DNA of 64,000 nucleotides, from NCBI GenBank assembly GCA_015698045.1, contig BLAL01000266.1, positions 589,709 through 653,708 of the forward strand. The letters are read 5' to 3'. This document shows, in pieces, positions 22,216-32,945 of this stretch (its first letter is position 1; the number at the start of each line of letters is the position of its first letter). Below the pieces are notes generated by a model. That model was not told the DNA's origin. It searched no databases and was given only the letters and a program-made list of their open reading frames with translations. The DNA comes from Rhizophagus clarus. Lineage: Eukaryota > Glomeromycota > Glomeromycetes > Glomerales > Glomeraceae. The position numbers and the translations under genes were made by a program.

Positions 22216-22734
22216 GTCTAAGGAGAGAAAAAAGAGATATTGGTACGTTTCTAAAATCATTAATAATAAAACCTATTGTCAATTCGCCTTTCTGAAATCT
22301 TCAAGGCTGCATTCTACAAAAATGAAGAAAAGAAAGAAACATTAGAATGTTTCTTTAACACGAAACTTGCCATTTTTACAATAAAGCTAAAAAATTTTTT
22401 TTAAAATTAAATAAAAAAAAATTCGTTTTTTAAATTAAAAAAAATTCATTTTTATGTTAAATAAAAAAAAAATTCATTTTTTTAGATTAAATAAAAAAAA
22501 ATACGGCTTCTTTGGATGACGGTATTTCAGTGGTGTGTACCAACTTTTTGTTTGTTTGTTTTTTTATTTAAAGAAATACATTCTATCAGTTGCTTTTTTT
22601 TATTTGTAAATGAGCAGAAGGAAAAAAATGAAACGTAATAAGCAAAAATAAAAAAAAATTATCAATAAATCAATAAACAAATGATGTAATTATATAGTCA
22701 GCCAATTAAAGATGATCATTTTTGATTGAAAAAT

Positions 22735-22910
22735 TGGCAGAGTTATATAAAAATTGGCAGAATTATATAAAAATAGGCAGAATTATATAAAAATCGGCAG
22801 AATTATATAAAATTGGCAGAATTACATAAAAATCGGCAGAATTACATAAAATCGGCAGAATTATATAAAAATCGGCAGAATTACATAAAAATCGGCAAGA
22901 GCATATTAAA
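22735..22910. repeat. About 20-bp tandem repeat, eight to nine copies (right subterminal block)
   Basis: Unit ggcagaattatataaaaatc/t. Shares the cggcag word with the left subterminal block. Confidence 0.9.
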
Positions 22911-22947
22911 ATAAAGCAAATTCCGATTTTTTTTCATTCGACCTGTG

Positions 22948-24029
22948 ATTTTTGTACAATTAAAAATTTAATGTACAGAAATCATTCAATTTATGTATAA
23001 TAAAAATTTTTATGATATAAAATGTGTGCAATTATTATACAATTTTAAAAATAAACTTAAATTTAGGATACAGAAAGCGTTCAATTTTTGTACAATTGTA
23101 CAATAAACAAAAATGTATAGTAATTATGCAGTTTTAGATGGCATTGTACCAGTCTTAATTATGAGTTGTGAATAAAGATGACAATTTAAAATAAACATGA
23201 TCTTAAACATCAGCAGACCATTTTTACAATCTAAAGACAAAAATATTATTATACGAAATTTAAAGATTTTTAATAAAATTTTCGCTTATTATTAAATCTC
23301 TAGCTATGATCATCCAATATTTGTGCAATATTTGTTCAAGTTCGTACAACTTTTGCAGTTTTTTGGACAAAAATAGCCATGGCGATTTTATAGTGTATTA
23401 AAAGTATGCGAGGTTTATACAATTGAAAATAAAACTTAAATTAAGTATACAGAAAACGTTCAATTTATATGCAATAAAAAAGTTTAGGATATAAAAATTG
23501 TGCAATTATTGTACAATTTGAAAATATGCATTCAAATTTTAGTGGTATGATGGTGATCCAGTATATGCTATTATACTTTAATTGTGAATTGCGAATGTAT
23601 TTATTCCTAAAAAGTAATAATACATGCGCTGTTTACCCATTTATTATTTGTGGCCACAAACTATTTAAAGTGATGAATCATCTAAACTTTTTTTCCAGAA
23701 TTTTTTAAGCATTTTACAACTGCAACGTAAATTTCTTTACCTATATTCAAAGACACCTTCTAATAACTATGCTATTATAGTATTTTAGTCAAGGTTTAAG
23801 AAAATTGGTATGTTTCAACCTCACTAACCTTTCTCTGGCTATATGCAGTTTATTGTAGGTATGAAGGTATCATCAAGCTTCCAATACTACATTCTCTTCA
23901 CTTATATTGAGTGTCATATGTAATTTAGTAAGGATATTTTATAAGGTTTAGTTAATATTAGTAGTAATTCAATGTATTTATTTTAAATTATAATAAAATT
24001 TGCGTGTTTATTAATATTTATTTAATATA
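22948..24029. repeat. Host repeat in two direct copies, then spacer
   Basis: 22950-23140 and 23400-23530 share cagaaa-cattcaattt, gatataaaa-tgtgcaattattgtacaatt. 23170-23250 (aataaacatgatct ... agcagaccatttttacaa) recurs at 28205-28290. 23540-24029 shows nothing further. Confidence 0.6.
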
Positions 24030-24189
24030 ACCGTGACTCAACCATGCCACTGCCGCGTTTATTAATATTTATTTATTATCATTTAACCATGACTCAACCG
24101 TATCTTATTATAGCAGAACCGTGTTTATTAATATTTGTCTAGTATTATTTAACCGTGGCATAACCATGTGTTTTTTTTCGGATAATTTT

Positions 24190-24760
24190 TTTCTGTGTAA
24201 TATTATTTTTACTTTTTTCGAATTAAATTTTTTTTTTATTAATGAGTAATGGCATTATTTTTTTTTATAATGAGTGATGGTTCTACTTTCTCAGATTAAT
24301 TTATTTTTTTTGTTAATGAGTAATGGTATTATTTTTTTTTTCAGTTAATGTGTTTTTACTTTCTTGGATTAATTTTTTTTTTTTTATAATGAGTAATGGT
24401 ATTATTTCTTTTTCAGTTAATGTACTTTTACTTTCTTGGATTAATTTATTTTTTTTTATTAATGAGTAATGGTATTATTTTTTTTTATAATGATTGATGA
24501 TTTTACTTTCTCAGATTAATTTATTTTTTTTGTTAATGAGTAATGGTATTATTTTTTTTTCAGTTAGTGTGCTTTTACTTTCTCGGATTAATTTTTTTTT
24601 TTTATAATGAGTAATAGTATTATTTTTTTTCAGTTAATGTGCTTTTACTTTCTCAGATTAATTTATTTTTTTTGTTAATAAGTAACGGTATTATTTTTTT
24701 TTTTCAGTTAATGTGCTTTTACTTTTTTGGATTAATTTTTTTTTTTAATTTATAAAAATA
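24190..24760. repeat. 65-70-bp tandem array (left arm)
   Basis: Unit ttaatgagtaatggtattat, T run, cagttaatgtgcttttactt, tctcggattaa, T run; about eight copies. The reverse-complement counterpart is at 29230-29750. Confidence 0.85.
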
Positions 24761-24819
24761 CTTTATTCACGTAAAATTTTATTAATTTATTCACATAAAA
24801 ATTTTACAATTTATCTAAA

Positions 24820-25484
24820 ATGTGAAATGACCCTGAGATTAAATTATTAATTCAAGAAAGAAGAAATAGAAATGAAGAATATTGGAATATAGCTGGGTGT
24901 AGCAAAGTACTATCATTTTAGATAAGTGTAGCAGCGAAAATTAATAGTAATTTCAGAAGTACTTACACTGCAGAACAGTGTAAAGAAAAGTTTCAAAATT
25001 TAGTAAGGGAAAATAAAGTAAGAAATTTACAGAATAATGTAAATAATTATTTTTAGGAATTTGACTTCTTCATTTTTTATTTGATTAGTTAATGAGGGCA
25101 TATGTAAGAGGAGAGAGAAATGAAAAATTATCAAAGAGTAAAGAAAAATATTTTAATAAGTTTATAGATGATTTCTGGAAGAAACCAGGTAATATACATA
25201 AATTTTTTATATATAGAATTACTTAATATTTAATTAGTTTTTATTTTTTAGAAACTTCGTTAGTACAGATACCACCAGCACCACCACTACTACCACTGCC
25301 ATTCCCACCACCACCACCACTACCGCCATTCTCACCACCACCACCATATAGTGCTTCATTACGATCATATTATAATCATCCCTCTTCATCAAGACCGCAT
25401 TCTCCTTTTTTATCATGACCGCGATATCCTCCTCCATCACGATTACAGCCACAATATTCTCCCTATCCATCACCTTCATCTTAA
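24820..25484 (+). pseudogene. Myb/SANT-like DNA-binding protein with proline-rich tail, broken
   Basis: Exon 1 (24820-25017) reads M, stop, NDPEIKLLIQERR, EEYWNIAGCSKVL, then TYTAEQCKEKFQNLVRENK. The spaced Trp and the closing QCKEKFQNL are the pattern of trihelix/MADF-like Myb domains. Exon 2 (about 25090-25189) has YFNKFIDDFWKKP. Exon 3 (from 25251) is a Pro-rich tail (PPAPPLLPLPFPPPPPLPPF) ending near 25484. Stops: a TGA at 24823 where the paralogue at 29.1 kb has TGG (Trp), a TAG in exon 1, and a TGA in the tail. Such domains bind DNA and in fungi often belong to transposons. The fold is from motif pattern; function is inferred. Confidence 0.6.
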
Positions 25485-25499
25485 TCCTAAATTCCTAAA

Positions 25500-26224
25500 T
25501 TCATTTGAATTTTTCTGCTTTATGTAACTATTTGCTTAAATATTCCTTTTATCTTGATATATTTGATTACAAATTTTTACGTAATATGTGATCATCAATT
25601 TTATTGTGTTATATAAAAATATTATGAAATAAAGTAAATATGCGTTCTTTAAAAAAAAAATTAATTTTATTATATTACTGTATTATTAATCTGGTAAATA
25701 AATAGAGAAATGTTTGAAGTTACAGTACTATGAAAATATATTTATAAAGATCAAACTAATCAGCGCTTACCAACTGAACATTTATACCGTTATATATATT
25801 TTAAAAAAAGTGTTGAAAAAAAAATGCTATAAAAACAATTATTTTATATTACTAGCTGAGTATTGATCAATTAATAAACTTATGCAATCAATTGTAATTT
25901 TATTTTTTTGATTTTTTTAAGCATAACAAATTTTTATTAGTAAAAAAAAAAAAATAGTAAAAATTATAGTAAAAATCATAAAAATAGTAAAAATCATAAA
26001 AATCTTAAAATCTTAATAAAAATCATAAAAAAATCATAAAAATCTTATTATAATCATAAAAATCTTATAAAAATTTTAATCATAAAATCTTAATAAAATC
26101 ATAAAAAATCTTAAAAATCTTAGTAAAATCATAAAAAAATCTTAGTAAAAAAATCATAAAAATTTTAATAAAAATCATAATAAAATCATAAAAATCGTAG
26201 TAAAATCATAAAAATCATAAAAAG
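25500..26224. other. AT-rich spacer with simple repeats
   Basis: 25940-26224 is a run of aaaatcataaaaatctta variants (unit about 12-25 bp). No gene. Confidence 0.7.
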
Positions 26225-26340
26225 AAAGCTATAACCCTCTGGTGCTTAGCTTCTTTAATAAGCCTTAACCCTCTGGTGCTTGACTTTAATAAAAAAAAAA
26301 ATAGCCTAACCCTCTGGTACTCAGCTTTGATAAACAAATT
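26225..26340 (-). repeat. Three tandem AGCACCAGAGGGTTA motifs in the 3' flank of the zinc-knuckle pseudogene
   Basis: On the minus strand, AG-C/T-ACCAGAGGGTTA occurs three times, each with GCT/GCTT to the right and two followed by T runs. In the last copy AAGCTA and TAGCTT flank ACC-AGAG-GGT as a perfect outer stem. Compare the hairpin series after the paralogue at 49.6 kb. Confidence 0.6.
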
Positions 26341-26389
26341 AAACCAAAAAAAAAAAAAAATAAAAAAAAAATAAAAAAAAAATAAATCT

Positions 26390-27165
26390 TTATTTAAGAT
26401 CAAAATATTTTTCAATCATTTCATTCGGTGAAATATATTCCTCTAAAAATGGGGGGTCAATTTTGTCATTTAGGCATTTTGATGCTGCATGCCCACTTCT
26501 CTAGCAATTCAAACACAGATCATTTGGGTTTTTTTAATATTTGGGCATTCTTTGTATCCATATCCAAAATAGCTACATGCAAAACATGCTGAGCGAAAAG
26601 ATTTATAAGGTATTAGCCAATTATTGATCTCCCTAGACAACACAACATTACTTGAAGTGAAATACATTGTTGATGGAAATGACATTGTTGATGTTGATGA
26701 TGTTAATGATATTGATGTTGATAATGTAGTTGATGTTGATGATGATGATAATGATGATAATGATGATGATGATGATGTTGTTGTTGTTGTTGTTGTTGTT
26801 GTTGTAGATGGTAATGGTGATGATGATGTTGTTGTAGATGGTAATGGTGATGATGATGATGGCGATAATATTGATGGTGGTGTTGTTGTTGGTGGTTGTG
26901 TTAATATTGATGCTGTTATATGAGGACTATTTTTTAATACTTTTGATAAATTATTGATTGACATAGAAAGATTATTATTATTCGCTAACAAAGTAGAAAC
27001 ATTTACAAGTGACGTAGACAAATTATTAGTGATTTTTTGAAGCGATATATGCATTTCCAATAATGTATTGAATGGCATAACGTTAATAATATCATAATCT
27101 GCTTCATCGTTCCTATTATTATTATTATTTGTATTGTTTTCAGTTTCATTTGGGTTATTTATATT
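26390..27165 (-). pseudogene. Tandem CCHC zinc-knuckle protein, broken paralogue of 48748-49597
   Basis: The frame is open from about 27165 and begins MPFNTLLEMHISLQKITNNL at 27078. A long Ser/Thr/Pro low-complexity stretch (encoded by gat/gtt-type triplet runs on the plus strand) follows, then INNWLIPYKS and a first knuckle CFACSYFGYGYKEC. That is C-x2-C-x4-Y-x4-C, the His being replaced by Tyr (CAT to TAT). One base is missing in a run of seven (26529-26535). In the shifted frame the second knuckle reads CLNC, TAG (26501-26503), RSGHAASKC, then ends at 26390. Zinc knuckles of this type bind single-stranded nucleic acid. The intact paralogue shows both knuckles complete. Confidence 0.75.
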
Positions 27166-27599
27166 AAACAGATATAAAATAAATTGATAAAAATAAATAT
27201 TTGAAAAAAACGTAATCTTTGGATATCTATTAAAAAATAAGATTTAAATAAACACGAGAAAATTTAAATAAAGATAAAAAAGCAGATATCATAATAATAT
27301 AATAAGAAAAAGATTGGTTGTATGATTATTGATAAATCATAGGTGATTCGGGAAATGATGCAGGGGAGGTTTACAATTGTAATTTTATTTATACAGGCTA
27401 TTCTAAATGGTACAATTATATAATTTATTAATTTATATTAAAATGATACAAACACTGAGATATTTACCGTGACTATATCGTGATACATAGTTTTTTTAGT
27501 ATTGATTTGTGACTTGTGATGAAATAATTGTTTAATTTTAGATGTTAAGGCAACCCCTTCTATATTCCTTTTTGTACACAATATTAGCTGCAAATACTG

Positions 27600-28070
27600 C
27601 AGAATGGGATAATTATTACTTTAACTGATCAGAAAAAAATTCATTCAAGATTTAGTACACATATAGATAGCTGTGTACACATTTTGTCAAAAAAAAGTAT
27701 GGTGCGTTACTTTTGTATTTTTAATAAATAAGAAAACTATTGCACAATTCAAATTATTTATACAGAGGGTAATCTAGACGTATATGAAGTTGAAGGATTT
27801 TCCATCGGCTGATCAGTTCCAATTTTGTAAATCTATATTTTTATTCTCACGAAAAAAATATGATAGAATACAATCTTTAAAATATCAATTATAATGTAAT
27901 AAATAAATTTTACTTTATTTTAATAAAAAAAATTCAAATTTTATTAATGCAATACAAGTTTAAAAAAAATAAAAAAATTTTATAAAATTTATAAATTTTA
28001 CTATTGATGCTTCTTCTGTTAATAGATATATAGTGTAAAAAATAGTTTATTTATTCATTTATAATATTAG
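27600..28070 (+). repeat. Short deleted copy of the 30.3-31.4 kb repeat
   Basis: Shares tcattcaagattt/tagtac ... atagatagctgtgt, gaaggattttcc-atcgg, tatttttattctcacgaaaaaaat and, after an internal deletion, caatctttaaaatatcaatt with 30256-31320. Only the last codons of the coiled-coil gene remain. Confidence 0.7.
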
Positions 28071-28437
28071 TTAATCAACATTTTCGTGCCAATTATAGCT
28101 AAAGTGCTAAACTATAAAGAGATTAGGCGCAGACTCGCAAATGGCACACATCGCACAATATATACAGGATAATCTGAATACAGGATAATCTATGAGTCAA
28201 TGATAATCTAAATAAACATGATCTCAAGCCGCAGACCATTTTTACAAAATTGGGAAAAACATAATTATCTAAAGACAAAAATATTATTAGTAATAACGAT
28301 ACTTTGTATTAAATTTTATTATTTTGTATATAAAACATTGAAAATTATTCATTAGCGAATGAAATTATTATATTTATTTATTAGTTTAATAAAAAAATAG
28401 CAATTAGCAAAAGACAAAATATTATTATTATATTTTT

Positions 28438-29137
28438 AAAATATTAAGAAATTAATGATATTGAGGTGGAGAATAAGATTCATGATATCGTAATCTAAAA
28501 GGTGTATAGAAAGATGGTATGATATATAAAAAGGTGGAAATGATAGTGAAGATGACGGAGGTGGTAGTAATGGAGGTTGTGGTGGAGGTGAAGGAGGAGG
28601 TGGAGGTGGTGGAGGAGGTTGAGGTGGGGGAGGTTGTGGTAGAGGTGGTGGAGGTGGAGGAGGTGGAGGAGGTTGTAGTAGAGGTGGTGGTAGAGGTGGA
28701 ATTCGTGCTAATGTACTTTCTGAAAAATTAAAAATAAGCTAAGTAATTCCATAAAAAAAAAAGAAAAAAAATAATATATTTTACCAGGCTTGAGCCAGAA
28801 ATCATCAATAAATTCGTCGTAATACTTTTCTCCATTTTTTGTTACTTTTCCACCTGGTAGTTCATCAAATATTTTTTCATAGACTAATAAAAAAAAGTAA
28901 TGCAAATTCAAATTCTTATCACAATATTTTGTAATTTTCTTACCTTATGCTCTTTTATCAAATTTTGGAATTTCTCTTTACACTGCTCACCAGTGTAAGA
29001 TTTATTGAATTTCATATTAATTACACCTGCCACCTCATCCAAAAACTGACTCTACTAGATCCTGCTATTTCATAATATTCAATATTTCTCATCCTTCTTT
29101 TATTAATTAATAACCTAATTTCGGGATCACCCCACAT
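28438..29137 (-). pseudogene. Myb/SANT-like plus proline-rich protein (right-arm copy), frameshifted
   Basis: The ATG at 29137 gives MWGDPEIRLLINKRR, IEYYEIAGSS, then a one-base shift near 29050. The second frame gives FLDEVAGVINMKFN and SYTGEQCKEKFQNLIKEHK. Exon 2 (about 28886-28785) reads KIFDELPGGKV and YYDEFIDDFWLKP. Exon 3 (from about 28724) is a poly-Pro tail (ESTLARIPPLPPPLLQPPPP...) ending near 28438. It is the reverse-oriented homologue of 24820-25484 and keeps the Trp that is a stop there. Confidence 0.6.
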
Positions 29138-29229
29138 ATTATATTTTTAGTTAAAGCTTTTTTTTAATTGAATTTGTTAAAGAGAAATTTTGCAAGAATA
29201 AGTTATCCTTTTATAATTTTTTTTTTTTT

Positions 29230-29750
29230 TGAAAAAAAAATAACAATATTACTCAAAAATCTAATAAGTAAAAACATATAATATCATTACTTGAGAAAGT
29301 AAAGATCTTATTAGGTTTAAAAAAATAATACAATTATTTGTAACGATCCTAACTGAAAATTATACAATTACTCATAAAAGGTAGAAATCTTAGTATTAAA
29401 AAAAATAATATCATTACTCATAAAAAATATAATGAAAAAGAAAATCTAAGTCTTAAATAAAAAAAAAATACTATTATTCATAAAAAAAAGTAAAAACTAT
29501 AACGCCATTACTCATAAAATCTTAATCACCTAATCAAAAAAGTAAAAATCCCATTAATTTAAAAAAAAACAATACAATTACTTGTAAATATCCTAATCGA
29601 AAATAATATAAAGGATCCAATCAAAAAAAGTAACGATCTAATCAAATAATATCATTACTCTTAGAATCTAATAAAAAAAAAGTTAAAGCTAATTGAAAAA
29701 AATAAAAATCCTATTAACTTTAAATTTTTATAAGTAACGGTATTATTTTT
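29230..29750. repeat. A/T-run tandem array (right arm)
   Basis: Reverse-complement counterpart of 24190-24760 (words aataccattactcat, agtaaaaatc). Followed at 29790-29915 by two cacggttgagtcgtggttaa units that mirror 24030-24175. Confidence 0.75.
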
Positions 29751-29915
29751 TTAAACTATTTTTTTTTTTCTTTAATCAAAAAACTTATAACTGTTACTTA
29801 TATAGGTTGAATCACGGTTAAATCACAGTTGAGTCGTGGTTAAATATATTAAGTTAACTAGAATTTTTTCACTATGATGCGATCAAGTCACGGTTGAGTC
29901 GTGGTTAAATATATT

Positions 29916-30634
29916 TGGAAGTAGGAAAGAAATTGATAATAAAGTATCGATCTGATCAGTACTATAGTAAATACTGAAATTAATGCTGAATCGTGATCTG
30001 GATGGAATTCTGGAATTATTTAACAAACAATCTATTTTGTTTTTGATTAGGTCCATTTTCGTTAGAATTATAGCTATTTACTGTTTATATTTCATAATTT
30101 TTAAAGAAAAAAAAACTACTGCAAAAATACCCAATTAGAACTAACATAATTCAGGAAATGTATAAAAAAATGCATAAAAAAAACGTGCTAGAATTTTTAA
30201 AATGGCATTTAGAATTTAATTGATGTTAATTTTTACTTTATTATACTTTATTTGGTTAAATGTGATCAAGAAAAAATCATTCAAGTTTTAGAACAAGTAT
30301 AGATAGCTGTGTGATATTATCAACTAATTTATTGCGCTGGGAATATCCACTGTAAAAGATCAGATCACGCATCGCAGATTATTTTTTATACGGGTAATTT
30401 AAACACAAAATTTTTATATAATATTTTAGATTGAAGGATTTTCCTATCGGTTAATTGAGAAGTTCTATTTTCAATTTTGTAAATTGATCAGTTCTATTTT
30501 TCAATTTCGTGTGTATATTTTTATTCTTACGAAAAAAATCATTCTCACAAAAAAAATCGAGTAGAGTAAAAAAATTAAAATCCTCTCTCCTTCTTCTCTT
30601 CTACGTTCTTATTAAAATTTAAGGTTGTTTTAAA
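29916..30634. other. Spacer and 5' part of a dispersed repeat
   Basis: No gene. From 30256 the sequence matches 27640 onward. Confidence 0.6.
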
Positions 30635-31312
30635 ATGGTACACTGCTCATATAATTCCAAGAAAAAGGCCTTGGAACGAATAAAGACAAAAAGAAGAGAA
30701 CGAAGTAAACCATTAAGTCGTCATAATAAAAATGGTAGGTTATGACTCGATGATGGAGCTGTACCAATGAATATGGCTTGTGCTTAAATTTAATTGTAGA
30801 CGCTCTCATTTGGATTCATCTTTCCTGTCTTAAGGGATACTGTAGCCGTCATGAATGAAGTTAATACAGTAATGAAACTATACTATATAATTTACTTAAT
30901 GAGTGTACATAGTTAACCCCCTTTCCTTTCTTTTTACAGTTTATATTATACAACTAGAACATCATGTAGGCATATAAGATGACATAATAATGGAACAACA
31001 ATTTAAGTTTCAACAACAATAGGAAGAGTTGAAACAACAACAACAACATATTAATAATTTAGAGGAAGTTGAGGTTTCCTTAAAGGCGCAAAATACCTGA
31101 ATATTGGGTAAGTTTTATAAATATAAATTTAGCATTAATGTATTAGTTAGCATCTTAGTATCCTTTACTTGTTTAAAAATAATTATAGCAAGAGAAAATA
31201 AAATTTCTCGAGAGAATATGGTAAATCTTTGTCAGGCATTCGCAGTTAAAGGTCGTATTAATGATCTTAATAGTCAAATACGGTCTTTAAAATATCAATT
31301 AAATAAACAATA
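30635..31312 (+). pseudogene. Coiled-coil protein of unknown function, four exons, broken
   Basis: Exon 1 from the ATG at 30635 reads MVHCSYNSKKKALERIKTKR and ends HNKN at a GTAGGT donor. A 65-nt intron follows. Exon 2 is readable only after a one-base shift (FPVLRDTVAVMNEVNTV). Exon 3 after TTTACAG reads QLEHHVGI, stop, DDIIMEQQFKFQQQ, stop, EELKQQQQHINNLEEVEVSL, KAQNT, stop, ILG. Exon 4 (after a GTAAGT..TATAG intron) reads ARENKISRENMVNL and IRSLKYQLNKQ, ending at 31312. Gln/Leu/Glu heptads predict a coiled coil. The stops fit CAG to TAG and CGA to TGA. No family recognised. It lies in a repeat with a shorter copy at 27.6-28.1 kb. Confidence 0.5.
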
Positions 31313-31319
31313 ATAATTT

Positions 31320-31996
31320 AATTAATTTTATAAAATTGAAATAAATTTTATTTTATTTTATTTTTTTTTAATAAAAAATTTAAATTTTATTAATATATAA
31401 TTTATAAGTAAAAAAATTTTATGAGTCATCATGTTTATGTTTTTCTGTTAAAAATAATTCATTCTACAAGATAAAAATTTCGTAGGTACATGTTATTATA
31501 AATTGAGCAGGATAAGTAGTTTAGTCTAACTTTAAATGAACGCATTACACAATTGAATACATGTTACTGATCTATTTTTGTGATGTAATTTATGAAATGT
31601 TATCCGATCGTCTGTAGACTTTCACATGCTACTATGTTTATGCAGGCAAATTTGCCTGCGTTACAGATGAAGGGATAATATTTTAGCGATGTTTATGATA
31701 ATTAATATATATCTATAATAAGTTATGATTTATTTTACGTAATACAGTTTCACAAGAATTTTTTTGTGATACTGCTTTATTTTTAATAGCAAGTTTCGAT
31801 AAAAGCAAAAAAAATCAATCGATCAAAATTCGTAATTTATATACTATTGTAGTTGATTAATAAAGACCATATAAATAAAATTTTATTTTTTGTTAAATAA
31901 AATGTTAAAAAATAAACATCATAAAAATTAATATAAAATATTTTACTTTATATTAGTTAGTTAAATAAAAATAATAATTCAACTTCTTTTTTGTCA
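31320..31996. other. AT-rich spacer, no gene seen
   Basis: Nothing recognisable on either strand. Confidence 0.5.
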
Positions 31997-32945
31997 TCAC
32001 TCTTCCATATATTCTTTATCAATAATATATGTTTTACGTCCTAATTTCATAAATCCTACACATCTATCGATTGCAGTAACATCAATAAATTGTGTAGAAC
32101 CATCATCACCTACGAAGAAAGTTGTACCAAATGCATCTTCATTGACGTTACTTGTCTATTTAACATTTGCCAAAATTTTTTCTTGATCCTTATATTTGTA
32201 TACAAGAAAATAATTCACTTGAGCATAAAATGTTTTTGTTATAAATTCTGGTGCGGCATTTCGAATATGAGCCCATCTATCAACTTCCATACGGGTCTTT
32301 AATAAAAAAAATAATATTAAATAAAATTTACAAAATTTTAATCTATTATTACATAAAATACTAACCAAAACAGTATAATTGATTCGAGCCCAGTCTTTAT
32401 TTTTACGTATCCATTCTGATCCAATTACCTGCCCGTCTGAAGTTATTAGACGACCAAATTTTATCCCTCTTGTTTCAAAATCCTAAAGAAGATAAATGTT
32501 AATTATTATTAAAAAAATAAAAATTAAATAAATAACTGAATATATACACTTAATTTCATTTTGCTGCCTTGTTATCTATTACAAATAGATGACTTTTTAT
32601 TTCTTTGATCTCTGATTTCTTAAGATCATATGTTTTAGAGGGCCATTGAAACTCTTCGTCGTAATTTTCATTTGAATAAACTAAGTGATTTTCATATTCC
32701 TTACGAGGGATTGGCAGAAATATCTGTTTATGAATTTTTCTGTAATAACACAAATTATTAAACAATTCTAACAAATATATATTATTTATTAAATTTTTAT
32801 ATGGGTGTAATCTTGATTTCGCCAATGGTTGTAGCATTCCGCAAATACGTTCCATAGGGAACTGCCATGTGCAACAACAAGGACTGTTACTTTGAATACT
32901 ATCAGCAACATGTAAAAGGTAATAAAAGCATGCTTTCATTGCACT
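31997..32945 (-). pseudogene. Plavaka-type transposase, C-terminal part only
   Basis: The upstream exon (about 32945-32560) has YYLLHVADSIQSN, CTWQFPMERICGML, KSRLHPYKNLINNIY and EFQWPSKTYDLKKSEIKEI. A WQFPMER-CGML followed by SR-HPY-NL-NNI is characteristic of the end of Plavaka (CACTA-like) transposases in these fungi. The next exon (after TTTAG near 32484) reads DFETRGIKFGRLI and IGSEWIRKNKDWARI. The third (from about 32295) reads TRMEVDRWAHIRNAAPEFI, then a TAG after ILANVK, then NEDAFGTTFFVGDDG and a stop at 31997. The catalytic region is absent, so this is a 3' relic. Compare the larger relic at 57.4-61.5 kb. Confidence 0.7.

Larger units (their letters stand above)
18778..22947. mobile_element. 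4.17-kb inverted-repeat element with a fully satellite interior
   Basis: The ends are CACAGGTCGAATAAAAAAAA at 18778 and the inverted CACAGGTCGAATGAAAAAAA ending at 22947, flanked by ATT on both sides (18775-18777 and 22948-22950). Removing the element joins gcg-att-tttgtac, which aligns with gcgaggtttatac in the neighbouring uninterrupted copy at about 23408. Subterminal words atcggca / ttggcag are repeated at both ends, as in CACTA-like elements. The interior is four repeat blocks (listed separately) with no real ORF, so it would need a transposase in trans. Confidence 0.75.
24030..29915. repeat. Large inverted-repeat structure, arms about 1.5 kb, carrying three genes
   Basis: The left arm (24030-25490) and the right arm read in reverse (29915-28438) have the same order: accgtgactcaaccgtg-type end repeats, a T/A-run tandem array with the words taatggtattatt and actttct, then a Myb/SANT plus proline-rich gene. 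The centre holds a zinc-knuckle pseudogene and a copy of the 30.3-31.4 kb repeat. The arms are diverged. No clear target duplication was found, so it may be a transposon with very long ends or an old inverted duplication. Confidence 0.6.

Noticed and set aside
18655-23400. Outer inverted pair around the satellite transposon
   Set aside because: The matching words at 18660 and 23330 are in the same orientation, so they are direct host-repeat copies, not element ends.
26624-26923. Asp/Val-rich plus-strand ORF
   Set aside because: Antisense shadow of the Ser/Thr-rich stretch of the zinc-knuckle pseudogene.
28519-28731. Val/Glu-rich plus-strand ORF
   Set aside because: Antisense of the proline-rich exon of the minus-strand Myb/SANT gene.
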